Source of the DNA: Roseomonas sp.
GTDB lineage: Bacteria; Pseudomonadota; Alphaproteobacteria; Acetobacterales; Acetobacteraceae
Assembly: GCA_020249265.1 (NCBI GenBank)
Contig: JADCGA010000001.1
Span: 124,001 to 188,000 of the forward strand
Reading direction: 5' to 3'
Length of the DNA stretch: 64,000 nt
Shown here: in pieces, positions 51,585 to 59,995 of the stretch
Layout of the letters: each line of letters begins with the position of its first letter
Numbering within the stretch: the first letter of the stretch is position 1
Program-made: the position numbers and the translations under genes
The notes under the pieces: model-generated
Told to the model about the DNA's origin: nothing
Databases searched by the model: none
The model's input: only the letters and a program-made list of their open reading frames with translations

Positions 51585-52510
51585 TGGCACCGCAGATTTT
51601 CAGCGATTGGCGGTCTATCCCCAAGGAAGCGCGCGGCGCCACGGTGGCACTCGGCAATTTTGATGGCGTGCATCTGGGCCATGTCGCGGTGCTGAAGGCA
51701 GCGCAAGCGGCGCGGCCTGAACTGCCGCTGGCCGTGCTGACCTTTGAGCCCCATCCGCGCGAGCATTTCCGCCCGGATGATCCGGCCTTTCGGCTGACTC
51801 TGCTGCCGGCCAAGGCGGCTTGCCTTGCGGATGCCGGCGCGCGCTTTGTCTATGCGCTCAGCTTTGATGATGAATTCGCGGCCCTTTCGGCGGAAGCCTT
51901 TGTGGATCAGGTGCTGCACAAGGCGCTGGGGGCGAAGCATTTGGCGAGCGGGCCGGATTTCGCCTTCGGCAATCGACGCGGCGGCGATGTGCGCTTCCTG
52001 GCCCGCGAAGCCGCTGCGCGCGGCATGGGGCTTTCGATTGTGCCGCCACTGGAACAGGACGGGGAGGCGATATCCTCCACCCGCATCCGGCGGCTGTTGC
52101 AGGATGGCTATCCGGATCGCGCGGCGGAAAAGCTTGGCCGGCCATGGGAAATTCGCGGCACGGTGGTGCATGGGGATAAGCTTGGGCGGGTGCTGGGCTG
52201 GCCGACCGCGAATATCTGGCTCGATCGGCATTTGGAACCGGCGCGGGGGGTTTATGCGGTCACGGTGGCGCTGCCTGGCGGGGGGACGGCCAAGGGGGTC
52301 GCCAATATCGGGCGGAGGCCCACGCTCGGCGGCGATAAGGTGACGCGGTTGGAGGTTTATATCTTCGACTTCGCGGGCGATATTTACGGGCAGGAAATTG
52401 GGGTGCGGCTGGTGCAGTTCCTCCGCCCGGACGCGAAGTTTGACGGGCTGGAAACCCTGAAGGCGGCGATTGAGGCGGATGTGGCGAATGCCCGCGCGGC
52501 GCTGGCTTGA
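51584..52510 (+). CDS. ribF: bifunctional riboflavin kinase/FAD synthetase
   Basis: A 308-residue enzyme making FMN and then FAD. The N-terminal nucleotidyltransferase domain has LGNFDGVHLGHVAVL near residue 21 and ISSTRIRRLLQDG near 163; the C-terminal flavokinase domain has GRVLGWPTANI near 200 and IGRRPTLGG. Given the many flavoenzymes in this window (LLM, OYE, BVMO, ACAD) cofactor supply is relevant, though ribF is a general housekeeping gene. Its ATG overlaps the LOG stop (TGATG); an extra GTG at 51581 is possible. Confidence 0.94.
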   Translation: MAPQIFSDWRSIPKEARGATVALGNFDGVHLGHVAVLKAAQAARPELPLAVLTFEPHPREHFRPDDPAFRLTLLPAKAACLADAGARFVYALSFDDEFAALSAEAFVDQVLHKALGAKHLASGPDFAFGNRRGGDVRFLAREAAARGMGLSIVPPLEQDGEAISSTRIRRLLQDGYPDRAAEKLGRPWEIRGTVVHGDKLGRVLGWPTANIWLDRHLEPARGVYAVTVALPGGGTAKGVANIGRRPTLGGDKVTRLEVYIFDFAGDIYGQEIGVRLVQFLRPDAKFDGLETLKAAIEADVANARAALA

Positions 52511-52577
52511 CCACCCGCACACCGCGCGCCCATATGACCCTCATGAAAATCGTGATGATACCGGCGCGAATTACCCG

Positions 52578-52601
52578 CCCGGCCTTCCGCTGAAGGCCGG
52601 G
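52578..52601 (+). terminator. 10-bp stem-loop between ribF and ileS
   Basis: CCCGGCCTTC-CGCT-GAAGGCCGGG (52578-52601) is a perfect 10-bp stem with a four-base loop, 68 bases past the ribF stop and 70 bases ahead of ileS. It lacks a U-run, so it could be a factor-dependent terminator or a leader structure of the ileS mRNA. No T-box features (specifier loop, antiterminator) are visible, as expected for this phylum. Confidence 0.45.
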
Positions 52602-52670
52602 AGACTTCGCCCGTATTTCACCCCAGTCGCCCCCTCGGCGGCCCGAGATTAGCCCGCAAGGCTCGAAAAC

Positions 52671-55496
52671 ATGAATGATAGCCCCAAAGAGGCCCGCGAT
52701 TATCGCGGCACCGTCTTCCTGCCGCAGACCGGCTTTCCCATGCGCGGTGATTTGCCGAAGCGTGAACCGGATATGCTGGCGCGTTGGGAACGCCTGAAAC
52801 TGTGGGAAAGGCTCCGCGCGCAATCCAAGGGGCGGGAGGCATTCGTACTCCATGATGGCCCGCCCTATGCCAATGGCAATCTGCATATCGGCCATGCGCT
52901 CAACAAAATTTTGAAGGATGTGATCAATCGCGCCGCGCAAATGGCGGGGTATGATGCGAATTACGTCCCCGGTTGGGATTGCCACGGCCTGCCGATTGAA
53001 TGGAAAGTTGAAGAAGAATACCGCAACAAGGGCCGCGACAAGGATGCGGTGCCCGTTTTGGATTTCCGCGCCGAATGCCGCGCCTATGCCGAACATTGGC
53101 TGCAAGTGCAGCGGGAGGAATTCATCCGCCTTGGTGTGGCGGGTGATTGGGCGGATCGTTATGCGACGATGGATTTCGCCTCAGAAGCCGCGATTGCGGG
53201 GGAGATCGGCAAGTTTTTGATGAATGGATCGCTCTATCGCGGGCTGCGCCCCGTGATGTGGAGCCCGGTCGAGAAAACCGCGCTGGCGGAAGCGGAAATT
53301 GAATATCATGATCATGTCAGCCCGACACTACATGCGAAGTTCCGCATCCTGAAAGCGGGGGCTGCGGATTTGGTCGGCGCGAATGTGGTGATCTGGACCA
53401 CCACGCCCTGGACCATGCCGGGCAATCGCGCGGTGGCTTATGGTGCTGAGATTGATTACGCGTTGGTGCATGTCAAAGGTTTGGCCGAAAAATCCCATCT
53501 GAAGATTGGGGATCGGCTGCTGGTGGCGCTGCCCTTGCTGCCGCAGTTTGAAAAGGATGCCGGCATTGGCGCGCATAGCATCAGGCGCGTGATCAAGGGC
53601 GCGGAGCTTGAGGGCGCGATCGCCACGCATCCGCTGCGTGGGCATGGCTATGATTTTGATGTGCCTTTGCTGCCCGGCGATTTCGTCACCACCGAAGCCG
53701 GCACGGGCTTTGTACACATCGCGCCTGGTCATGGTGAGGATGACTTCAATCTGGGTCGCGCGCACAACCTACCCATTCCTGAAACCGTCAATGATGACGG
53801 CACCTTCACCCATCACGCGCCGGGGTTTGAGGGCTTGCATGTCTTCAAGGCGCATACAGCGGTTTATGCGGCGATGGAGGCGGCGGAGACGCTCGCCGCC
53901 ACGGGCAAGCTCACGCATAGCTATCCGCATAGCTGGCGTTCCAAGAAGCCCGTGATTTTCCGCGCCACACCGCAATGGTTCATCGCCATGGATGATGCCA
54001 ATGCGATCCGCGCCAAATCTTTGGATGCCATCGCCAAGACGCATTTCGTGCCGGAGGCAGGGCGGAACCGCATCGGTTCCATGGTGGCCGCGCGGCCCGA
54101 TTGGTGCATCAGTCGCCAACGCGCCTGGGGCGTGCCGATCCCGGTTTTTGTGAGCAAGCAGTCGGGCGAACCGCTCCGCGATCCGGCGATCATCGAACGC
54201 GTCATGGAAGCCTTCCGCGCCGAGGGTGCAGATGCCTGGTATAAGCCCGGTGCCGCCGCGCGCTTCCTCGGCCCCGAGCGTGATCCGACGGCTTATGAAC
54301 AGGTGATGGATATTGTGGATGTCTGGTTTGAATCGGGCTCCACCCATGCCTTTGTGCTGCCGCCGCGTGGCCTGCCCTTCCCGGCTGATCTTTATCTGGA
54401 AGGGTCGGACCAGCATCGCGGCTGGTTCCATTCATCCTTGTTGGAATCCGTTGGCACCAATGGTGTCGCGCCCTTCAAGGCCGTGCTGACGCATGGTTTT
54501 GTGCTGGATGAGCAGGGGCGGAAAATGTCCAAATCCATGGGCAATGTCACCGCGCCGCAGGATGTGATGAAGCAATATGGCGCGGATATTCTGCGCCTTT
54601 GGGTGATGAATTCCGATACATCGCTTGATCTCCGCATCGGTCCTGAAATCCTGAAGCAGCAGGCGGAATTGTATCGGCGCATCCGCAATACGCTGCGCTG
54701 GCTGCTCGGTAATTTGGATGGTTTCACGGAAGATGAAACCGTGCCTTACGCCGAATTGCCGGAGTTGGAGCGATGGTTGCTGCATCGCCTGACGGAATTG
54801 GATGCGAAGATCAGGCGCGCGGTGGAAACCCATGATTGGACCGGGGTTTACCCCGAAATCCATCAATTCTGCGCCACCGATCTTTCAGCCTTTTATTTCG
54901 ATATCCGGAAGGATTCGCTTTATTGCGATGCCTCTGACGCGCCGCGTCGGCGGGCGGCGCGGACGGTGCTTGATGTTTTGCATCGTTGCCTTTGTGCCTG
55001 GTTCGCGCCGGTATTGGTGTTCACCGCGGAGGAAGCCTGGCTGGCGCGCTTCCCTGGCGGCGATGGCAGCGTCCATTTGCTGGATTTCCCCTTTGTGCCG
55101 GAGGGGTGGAAGGACCCGGCGCTGGCGGCGAAATGGGCGCGGTTGCGTGATGTGCGTCGTGCCGTGACGGGTGCGCTTGAGCGTGCGCGTGTGGCGCAGG
55201 AGATCGGGTCTTCCTTGCAGGCCGCCCCCGTGCTGCATGTGGCGCCTGCGGATGCCGCATTGCTCTCGCCCGAGTTGTGGGCTGAGCTTTGCATCACTTC
55301 CGGCTTCGCGCTTTCGACTGAGGCCGCGCCTTCGGGTGCCTTCATTGCCGATGGCGTCCCGGATGCGGCGGCGGTCTTCCACCCCGCCCCCGGTTTAAAG
55401 TGTGACCGCTGCTGGCGTGTATTGCCCGAAGTCGGCGAATGCTCCGCCCATCCCACGCTTTGCCGCCGCTGCGATGCGGTGGTCGAGGCGCTTTAA
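52671..55496 (+). CDS. ileS: isoleucyl-tRNA synthetase
   Basis: A 941-residue class Ia synthetase for tRNA-Ile. The HIGH motif is GNLHIGHALNKILKD near residue 67; CP1 editing blocks include WTTTPWTMPGNRAV and GTGFVHIAPGHGEDDF; the KMSKS motif is GRKMSKSMGNV near 617; and the C-terminal zinc finger is CDRCWRVLPEVGECS followed by CRRC. It is the bacterial (mupirocin-sensitive) zinc-tailed type by architecture. Its TAA shares a base with the lspA ATG (TAATG), so lspA translation is coupled. Confidence 0.97.
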   Translation: MNDSPKEARDYRGTVFLPQTGFPMRGDLPKREPDMLARWERLKLWERLRAQSKGREAFVLHDGPPYANGNLHIGHALNKILKDVINRAAQMAGYDANYVPGWDCHGLPIEWKVEEEYRNKGRDKDAVPVLDFRAECRAYAEHWLQVQREEFIRLGVAGDWADRYATMDFASEAAIAGEIGKFLMNGSLYRGLRPVMWSPVEKTALAEAEIEYHDHVSPTLHAKFRILKAGAADLVGANVVIWTTTPWTMPGNRAVAYGAEIDYALVHVKGLAEKSHLKIGDRLLVALPLLPQFEKDAGIGAHSIRRVIKGAELEGAIATHPLRGHGYDFDVPLLPGDFVTTEAGTGFVHIAPGHGEDDFNLGRAHNLPIPETVNDDGTFTHHAPGFEGLHVFKAHTAVYAAMEAAETLAATGKLTHSYPHSWRSKKPVIFRATPQWFIAMDDANAIRAKSLDAIAKTHFVPEAGRNRIGSMVAARPDWCISRQRAWGVPIPVFVSKQSGEPLRDPAIIERVMEAFRAEGADAWYKPGAAARFLGPERDPTAYEQVMDIVDVWFESGSTHAFVLPPRGLPFPADLYLEGSDQHRGWFHSSLLESVGTNGVAPFKAVLTHGFVLDEQGRKMSKSMGNVTAPQDVMKQYGADILRLWVMNSDTSLDLRIGPEILKQQAELYRRIRNTLRWLLGNLDGFTEDETVPYAELPELERWLLHRLTELDAKIRRAVETHDWTGVYPEIHQFCATDLSAFYFDIRKDSLYCDASDAPRRRAARTVLDVLHRCLCAWFAPVLVFTAEEAWLARFPGGDGSVHLLDFPFVPEGWKDPALAAKWARLRDVRRAVTGALERARVAQEIGSSLQAAPVLHVAPADAALLSPELWAELCITSGFALSTEAAPSGAFIADGVPDAAAVFHPAPGLKCDRCWRVLPEVGECSAHPTLCRRCDAVVEAL

Positions 55497-56053
55497 TGTC
55501 GGCGGGGTCCGGGGAGACACTGTCTCCCCGGCGGGGGTCTGGGGGCAGCGCCCCCGGCCTGTTCCGCCAGGGTTTGATATTCGCTGGATTTATTCTCATT
55601 TTTGACCAGCTTTCCAAATGGTTTGTGTTGGATGTCTTGTTGCTGCCCAAGGTCCAGCACATCCCCTTGCTGGCGTTTGGCCCTTTCGGCCTTGATTTGA
55701 CCATGGTCTGGAATCGCGGTGTCACTTTTGGCTTGTTTTCCGGTGATGGCCCTTGGAATCATGTGATTTTGGCCGGGCTTGCCTTGGCGATTGCGGTGTT
55801 TTTGCTGCGTTGGCTGGCGCGGGCCGAGGGCCGGATGGTGGCTGTGGCTCTTGGGGCCGTGATTGGTGGCGCCATTGGCAATGTGGTGGATCGGCTGCGT
55901 TTTGGGGCGGTGGTGGATTTCGTGGATACCCATGCCTGGGGCTGGCATTGGTATGTGTTCAATGTGGCGGATGCCGCGATTGTCTGTGGGGTTGGGGTGT
56001 TGTTGTTGGATGCCTTGTTACCGCCTCGCCGAACGCCTAAAGATAGCGGATGA
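55496..56053 (+). CDS. lspA: prolipoprotein signal peptidase II with a repeat-derived N-terminal extension
   Basis: A 185-residue inner-membrane aspartyl protease that removes signal peptides from lipidated prolipoproteins. Catalytic Asp residues are D132 (NVVDRL) and D159 (FNVADAAI), and DQLSKW (37-42) is the N-terminal signature; four membrane helices follow. The first 25 or so residues (MSAGSGETLSPRRGSGGSAP) are Gly/Ser/Pro-rich and unlike other LspA proteins; they are encoded by a palindromic repeat at 55509-55555. A start at TTG 55574 would skip it but lacks a good ribosome site. Coupled to ileS. Confidence 0.92.
   Translation: MSAGSGETLSPRRGSGGSAPGLFRQGLIFAGFILIFDQLSKWFVLDVLLLPKVQHIPLLAFGPFGLDLTMVWNRGVTFGLFSGDGPWNHVILAGLALAIAVFLLRWLARAEGRMVAVALGAVIGGAIGNVVDRLRFGAVVDFVDTHAWGWHWYVFNVADAAIVCGVGVLLLDALLPPRRTPKDSG
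55509..55555. repeat. palindromic repeat element inside the 5' end of lspA
   Basis: Two adjacent perfect hairpins: CCGGGGAGAC-ACT-GTCTCCCCGG (55509-55531) and GGGGGC-AGC-GCCCCC (55541-55555), joined by CGGGGGTCT-like sequence. Such G/C block palindromes with a GGGGTCTGGGGGC core are typical of dispersed intergenic repeats in high-GC genomes; here the element sits in frame and is translated into the LspA N-terminus. It begins 12 bases past the ileS stop and could also act as an attenuator. No second copy was seen in this window. Confidence 0.55.
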
Positions 56054-56625
56054 TCCTGCGTCCCCAGACCCTGATTCCTGCTTTTGCCTTGCTGCTGCTT
56101 GTCGGCTGTGGGGAGAATACGGCGCGTTCGCTTGGCTTCATTCGGGATGCGCCGGATGAATTCCGCGTGACCACCAGGGCGCCGCTCTCCATGCCGCCGG
56201 ATATGGCGGGTGGCTTGCCGCCGCCGCGCCCTGGTGCGGTCCGCCCGATGGAGCGGAGCGCGCGGGAGGAGGCGGAGGCTGTGTTGGTGCCTTCGCTTGC
56301 GCTGCGTGACCCGCGCCAGCAGCCGCGGGCTGCTGGGGGGAGTGTGGGTGAGATGGCGCTTTTGCAGGCGGCCGGGCCGGCGCCTTCGCGCGATATTCGC
56401 CGACAGGTGGATGATGAAAGCCAAAGGCTCGATAGGCCGCCGCGTGATTTGGCGGATCGGCTGATTTTCTGGCGTGATCCTCCGGCACCTGGGATTGTGG
56501 TGGACCCTGCGCGCGAGCGGGATCGTATTCGCGAAAATGCCGCGCTTGGGATTGAGGGCACGGCCGGCGATACGCCGATCCAGCAGCCCAGGGCGCGGAA
56601 CATTTGGCAGAGGCTTGGGTTCTGA
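56050..56625 (+). CDS. DUF3035 lipoprotein (BamF-like)
   Basis: A 191-residue lipoprotein with signal LIPAFALLLLVGCGEN (lipidated Cys20). The mature part contains RDAPDEFRVTTRAPLSMPPD near residue 33, the hallmark of DUF3035 proteins, which in alphaproteobacteria are annotated as beta-barrel assembly machine subunit BamF. The rest is Pro/Arg-rich and probably unstructured. Its ATG overlaps the lspA stop by four bases, an order (ileS-lspA-DUF3035) conserved in this class. It is itself a substrate of LspA. Confidence 0.82.
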   Translation: MILRPQTLIPAFALLLLVGCGENTARSLGFIRDAPDEFRVTTRAPLSMPPDMAGGLPPPRPGAVRPMERSAREEAEAVLVPSLALRDPRQQPRAAGGSVGEMALLQAAGPAPSRDIRRQVDDESQRLDRPPRDLADRLIFWRDPPAPGIVVDPARERDRIRENAALGIEGTAGDTPIQQPRARNIWQRLGF

Positions 56626-56673
56626 AGCGACCTTAATCTAGAATCCTGCCTAGCTGATACTATCTCTGGGGGC

Positions 56674-58035
56674 ATGATGCGCTTGACCCGCCGCCAAACC
56701 CTTGCCTCCGCTGCTGCGCTATGCGCGGCTAGCTCCGCCAATGCTCAGAATGCCGCGCCGCCGCCGCAGCGCCCGCTGTTTGGCGCGCAGCATTGGCGGT
56801 TGGCCAATGGGCTGGAGGTTGCCTTCATCCCGTTCAGCCGGGCGCCGGTGGTGACGCAGTATCTGTTCTATGCGGCGGGCGGGGCGGAAGACCCGGCGGG
56901 GCGCTCAGGTGTCGCGCATTTCCTGGAACATATGATGTTCAAGGGCAGCCCCAAGGTCGGGGTTGGGGATTTCTCCCGGCTGGTGGCGCGGGAAGGTGGG
57001 AATGACAATGCCTTCACATCGCGCGATGTCACCGCCTATCACCAGGCGGTGGAAGCTTCGCGCCTTGGCATGATCCTGGAGATGGAGGCGGACCGCATGG
57101 CCGCCCCCCTGATCCCGCGGGAGTTCATGGAAAGTGAGCGTGGTGTGGTGCTGGAAGAACGCCAGCAAAGGACGGATTCCAACCCGCGGGCGAGGTTCCG
57201 GGAGGCGTTTACCGCAGCGCTTTGGGGCCGGCAGCATTGGGCGGGCAGGCCGATCATCGGCTGGGAGGATGAGATTCGCGCGATATCCCGCGATGATCTG
57301 GCCGGCTTCCATGCGCGGTTCTACGCGCCGGCCAATGCCACGCTGGTGATCAGCGGCGCCGTGCCGGAAGACGAAGTGCGGCGGCTGGTGGATAAGCATT
57401 ATGGTGGCATTCCCGCGCGGCAGGCAGCGCGCCGGGATCGCGCGCCGGCGCCAAGCCAGGCGGTGGAACCCAGGTTGATCCGGCGTGATCCAATGACGCG
57501 GGATGCGCTGTTTCTGAAAGCCTGGATGGCGCCATCACTCACCGCCGGTGAATGTGCTCATGCGCTGCCGCTTGAAGTGCTTTCGCATCTGCTGGGCGGT
57601 GGCCAGGGGAGCCGGCTGCATAAGGCACTGGTGGAAACCGGCCTCGCGGTATCAGCCGGCACTGGGTATGATGGGGATGCGGCGGGGATGACGGAGTTTT
57701 TCCTCTCCGCCATGCCGCGCCCGGGTGTGGCGCCGGAACGGCTGGAAGAAGCCGCCAATGGCGTGATTGAAACACTGATCCAGCAAGGCCCGACCGAGGC
57801 TGAGGTGGCGCGGTCCATCCGGCAGCTTACCGCGGGCGCGATGCTGGCTTTGGATGGGTTTGGCGCCGGGCCGCGCATGGTGGGCGGGACGCTCGCGATT
57901 GGCTTGCCCTTGGATGCGGTGGAGTTTTGGCCGGCACGGATCAGCGCGGTGACTCGGGGTCAAGTGGAAGCCGCGGCGCGGGCGGTATTGCCCAGCGCCC
58001 CCAATAGCGCCGCTTGGTTGTTGCCCCAAGCATGA
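56674..58035 (+). CDS. M16-family zinc metallopeptidase (catalytic partner)
   Basis: A 453-residue pitrilysin-type protease with a twin-arginine-like signal (RLTRRQTLASAAALCAASSANAQ), so probably periplasmic. The inverted zinc motif HFLEH (HxxEH) lies near residue 89 in SGVAHFLEHMMFKG, with the third ligand Glu downstream in EMEADRM/ESERGVVLEE. It is one half of a clam-shell heterodimer whose other half is the following gene, overlapping by four bases (ATGA). Probable role: degradation of small peptides or processing of an exported protein. Confidence 0.92.
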   Translation: MMRLTRRQTLASAAALCAASSANAQNAAPPPQRPLFGAQHWRLANGLEVAFIPFSRAPVVTQYLFYAAGGAEDPAGRSGVAHFLEHMMFKGSPKVGVGDFSRLVAREGGNDNAFTSRDVTAYHQAVEASRLGMILEMEADRMAAPLIPREFMESERGVVLEERQQRTDSNPRARFREAFTAALWGRQHWAGRPIIGWEDEIRAISRDDLAGFHARFYAPANATLVISGAVPEDEVRRLVDKHYGGIPARQAARRDRAPAPSQAVEPRLIRRDPMTRDALFLKAWMAPSLTAGECAHALPLEVLSHLLGGGQGSRLHKALVETGLAVSAGTGYDGDAAGMTEFFLSAMPRPGVAPERLEEAANGVIETLIQQGPTEAEVARSIRQLTAGAMLALDGFGAGPRMVGGTLAIGLPLDAVEFWPARISAVTRGQVEAAARAVLPSAPNSAAWLLPQA

Positions 58036-59285
58036 GCACGCAATTTCGCCTGCCCATTCAGCGGGTCACCAGCAATGGGCTTACCGCCTGGTTGGTTGAG
58101 GATCATTCCGTGCCGGTGGTCTCGCTTTCCTGGTCCTGGCAGGGTGGGGCGGCCTTTGACGCCCCGGGGAGAGAGGGAACGGCAGGCCTCGCTGCCGCGC
58201 TGCTGACGGAAGGGGCCGGCGATATGCCGGCGGCCGCATTTACCGATGCGCTGCGCGATGCAGGGATTGGGCTTTCCTTCGGCGCGGGCCGGGATGATGT
58301 GGATGGCGGGTTTCGCTGCCTGGTTGATGCTCTGCCAGAGGCTGAACGCTTAGCCCGCTTGGCGATGACAGCGCCGCGGCTGGATCAGGCGGCGATTGAA
58401 AGGCTGCGGGCGCGGGCGATTGCTGGCGCGCGGCAGGCGCTGGAAACGCCGCGCGGCCAGGCCGGGCGCGCCTTTTGGGCGGCAGCCTTCCCGACACATC
58501 CAGCGGGGCGGCCTTCGGGTGGCACGGCGGAAAGCCTGGCGGCCATCAGCGCTGATGATCTGCGCAGCGTACTGGGCCAGCAATTGCGGCGGGATGGGCT
58601 GACCATTGCCGCCGCAGGCGCCATCAAGCCAGAAGCGCTGGCCGCGCTGATGGATCGGCTTTTCGCAGGGCTGCCCGCAGGTGCCCCCGCAACGCCGGCA
58701 AGGCTGCCGGCCTTTACCAGCTTTGGTCAGCGCGTGATCGGCATGGATAGTCCGCAATCCCAGGCGATATTCGGACATGGGGGGATCGGCGCGCGCGATC
58801 CGGAATTTGAAACGGCGCAGATTATGCTGCGCGTTTTCGGCGGCGGCGGGTTTTCATCGCGGCTCACGGAATCCGTGCGCGTGAAGCGCGGGTTGACCTA
58901 TGGGATCGGTGTTGGGCTCGATACCGGTTTTGGCGGCGGCGTGCTTGTCGGCAGTGTCGCGAGCGATAATGGCAAGATTGCCGAGGCGCTTGCCGTGACG
59001 CGCGATGAATGGGCCCGCATGGCGGCTGATGGGCCAAATGATGCTGAAATGGCGGAAGCCATTGCGTTTTTGACCGGGTCGCTCGCGCTGCAATTCACCG
59101 ATAGCCGACGGATTGCCAATACGCTGATCGCCATGCAGCGCAATGGGCGGCCGATTGATTGGCTGGATGGAAGATCGGACAGGCTGCGCGCCATTACCCG
59201 CGATGATGCGGCGCGCATGGCGCGGCGGTTGCTCAAACCTGAGGCGCTTTCGGTGACGGTGGCGGGTAGGCCGGTTGGGTTGTAG
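58032..59285 (+). CDS. M16-family protein lacking the zinc motif (non-catalytic partner)
   Basis: A 417-residue protein of the same fold as its upstream neighbour but with GTAGLAAALLTEGAG where HxxEH should be, so it binds no zinc. It retains the R/Y substrate-anchoring region LTESVRVKRGLTYGIG near residue 285. Such catalytic/non-catalytic pairs form heterodimeric M16B proteases. It has no signal peptide of its own, which is odd if the partner is exported; a GTG at 58014 adds only six residues. Translated by overlap with its partner. Confidence 0.88.
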   Translation: MSTQFRLPIQRVTSNGLTAWLVEDHSVPVVSLSWSWQGGAAFDAPGREGTAGLAAALLTEGAGDMPAAAFTDALRDAGIGLSFGAGRDDVDGGFRCLVDALPEAERLARLAMTAPRLDQAAIERLRARAIAGARQALETPRGQAGRAFWAAAFPTHPAGRPSGGTAESLAAISADDLRSVLGQQLRRDGLTIAAAGAIKPEALAALMDRLFAGLPAGAPATPARLPAFTSFGQRVIGMDSPQSQAIFGHGGIGARDPEFETAQIMLRVFGGGGFSSRLTESVRVKRGLTYGIGVGLDTGFGGGVLVGSVASDNGKIAEALAVTRDEWARMAADGPNDAEMAEAIAFLTGSLALQFTDSRRIANTLIAMQRNGRPIDWLDGRSDRLRAITRDDAARMARRLLKPEALSVTVAGRPVGL

Positions 59286-59297
59286 TTTCAAAGTCGC

Positions 59298-59313
59298 CCG
59301 GGCTTGCGCCCGG
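59298..59313 (+). terminator. short GC stem-loop after the M16 pair
   Basis: CCGGGC-TTGC-GCCCGG (59298-59313) is a 6-bp perfect stem 13 bases after the stop codon of the second M16 gene. No U-run follows; it may partly separate transcription of the protease pair from the CoxG-like gene. Confidence 0.3.
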
Positions 59314-59363
59314 CGCCGGCTTTGCGCAGGGTGCGTTTCTCTTGCAGGATTCCTCGCAGCACC

Positions 59364-59993
59364 ATGCCTGATATTTCGGAACAAACCCTGATCCCCGCGC
59401 CGCTTGGCGTGGTTTGGCCCTTGCTGAGCGACCCGGCCGAGGTCGCGGCCTGTATCCCCGGCGCGCAATTGGCACCCTCGACCGGGGATGGGCTCTGGCG
59501 CGGTTCAATCAAGGTGAAATTCGGCCCAACCACCGCGGCGTTTCGTGGTGAGGCGAAGCTTGATTACGACCATGATGCGCATCGCTGCAACATTGAAGGG
59601 CGGGGGATTGATCAGCGCGGCGCATCCCGCGCGCTGGCGCATGGGGAAGTGCTGGCGGCGGCAGAAGGGAATAGCACCAGGCTGACCGTCAATGGCAGCT
59701 TCACCGTGACCGGACCTTTGGAGACCTTCGCAAATGCCGGCGGCGTGCATGTTGCGCGCGCGCTTTTAGCAGAATTTGCGAATAATATGGCGAACCGCGC
59801 CATGGCTGCCGCGCCGGCAGCCTCACCCACGGCTTCGGACACTGGGGCGGATGCGCCCTCAATGGCGGGGGCACCAGCCGCGCCCCCTGCCCCGCCGCCA
59901 CCGGCGCCGGCGGCGGAGATCAATGCTTTCGGCCTGCTGTGGCGGGCCTTTCTTTCCTGGCTCAGCAGCCTTTTCGGTAGAGGGAAAAACTAA
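59364..59993 (+). CDS. CoxG-like SRPBCC-domain protein
   Basis: A 209-residue protein. The first 150 residues form an SRPBCC (START-like) domain opening ISEQTLIPAPLGVVWPLLSDP, with AACIPGAQL and the RGSIKVKFGP strand typical of CoxG (CO dehydrogenase subunit G family). A Pro/Ala-rich linker (about 155-190) then leads to a hydrophobic C-terminal helix (NAFGLLWRAFLSWLSSLF) that likely anchors it to the membrane, as CoxG recruits CO dehydrogenase. No coxMSL genes are present. It precedes a ThDP enzyme by two bases. Confidence 0.85.
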   Translation: MPDISEQTLIPAPLGVVWPLLSDPAEVAACIPGAQLAPSTGDGLWRGSIKVKFGPTTAAFRGEAKLDYDHDAHRCNIEGRGIDQRGASRALAHGEVLAAAEGNSTRLTVNGSFTVTGPLETFANAGGVHVARALLAEFANNMANRAMAAAPAASPTASDTGADAPSMAGAPAAPPAPPPPAPAAEINAFGLLWRAFLSWLSSLFGRGKN

Positions 59994-59995
59994 CC

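Noticed and set aside
52511-52670. T-box leader ahead of ileS
   Set aside because: Only a simple stem-loop is present; no specifier loop or T-box sequence, and T-boxes are not expected in alphaproteobacteria.
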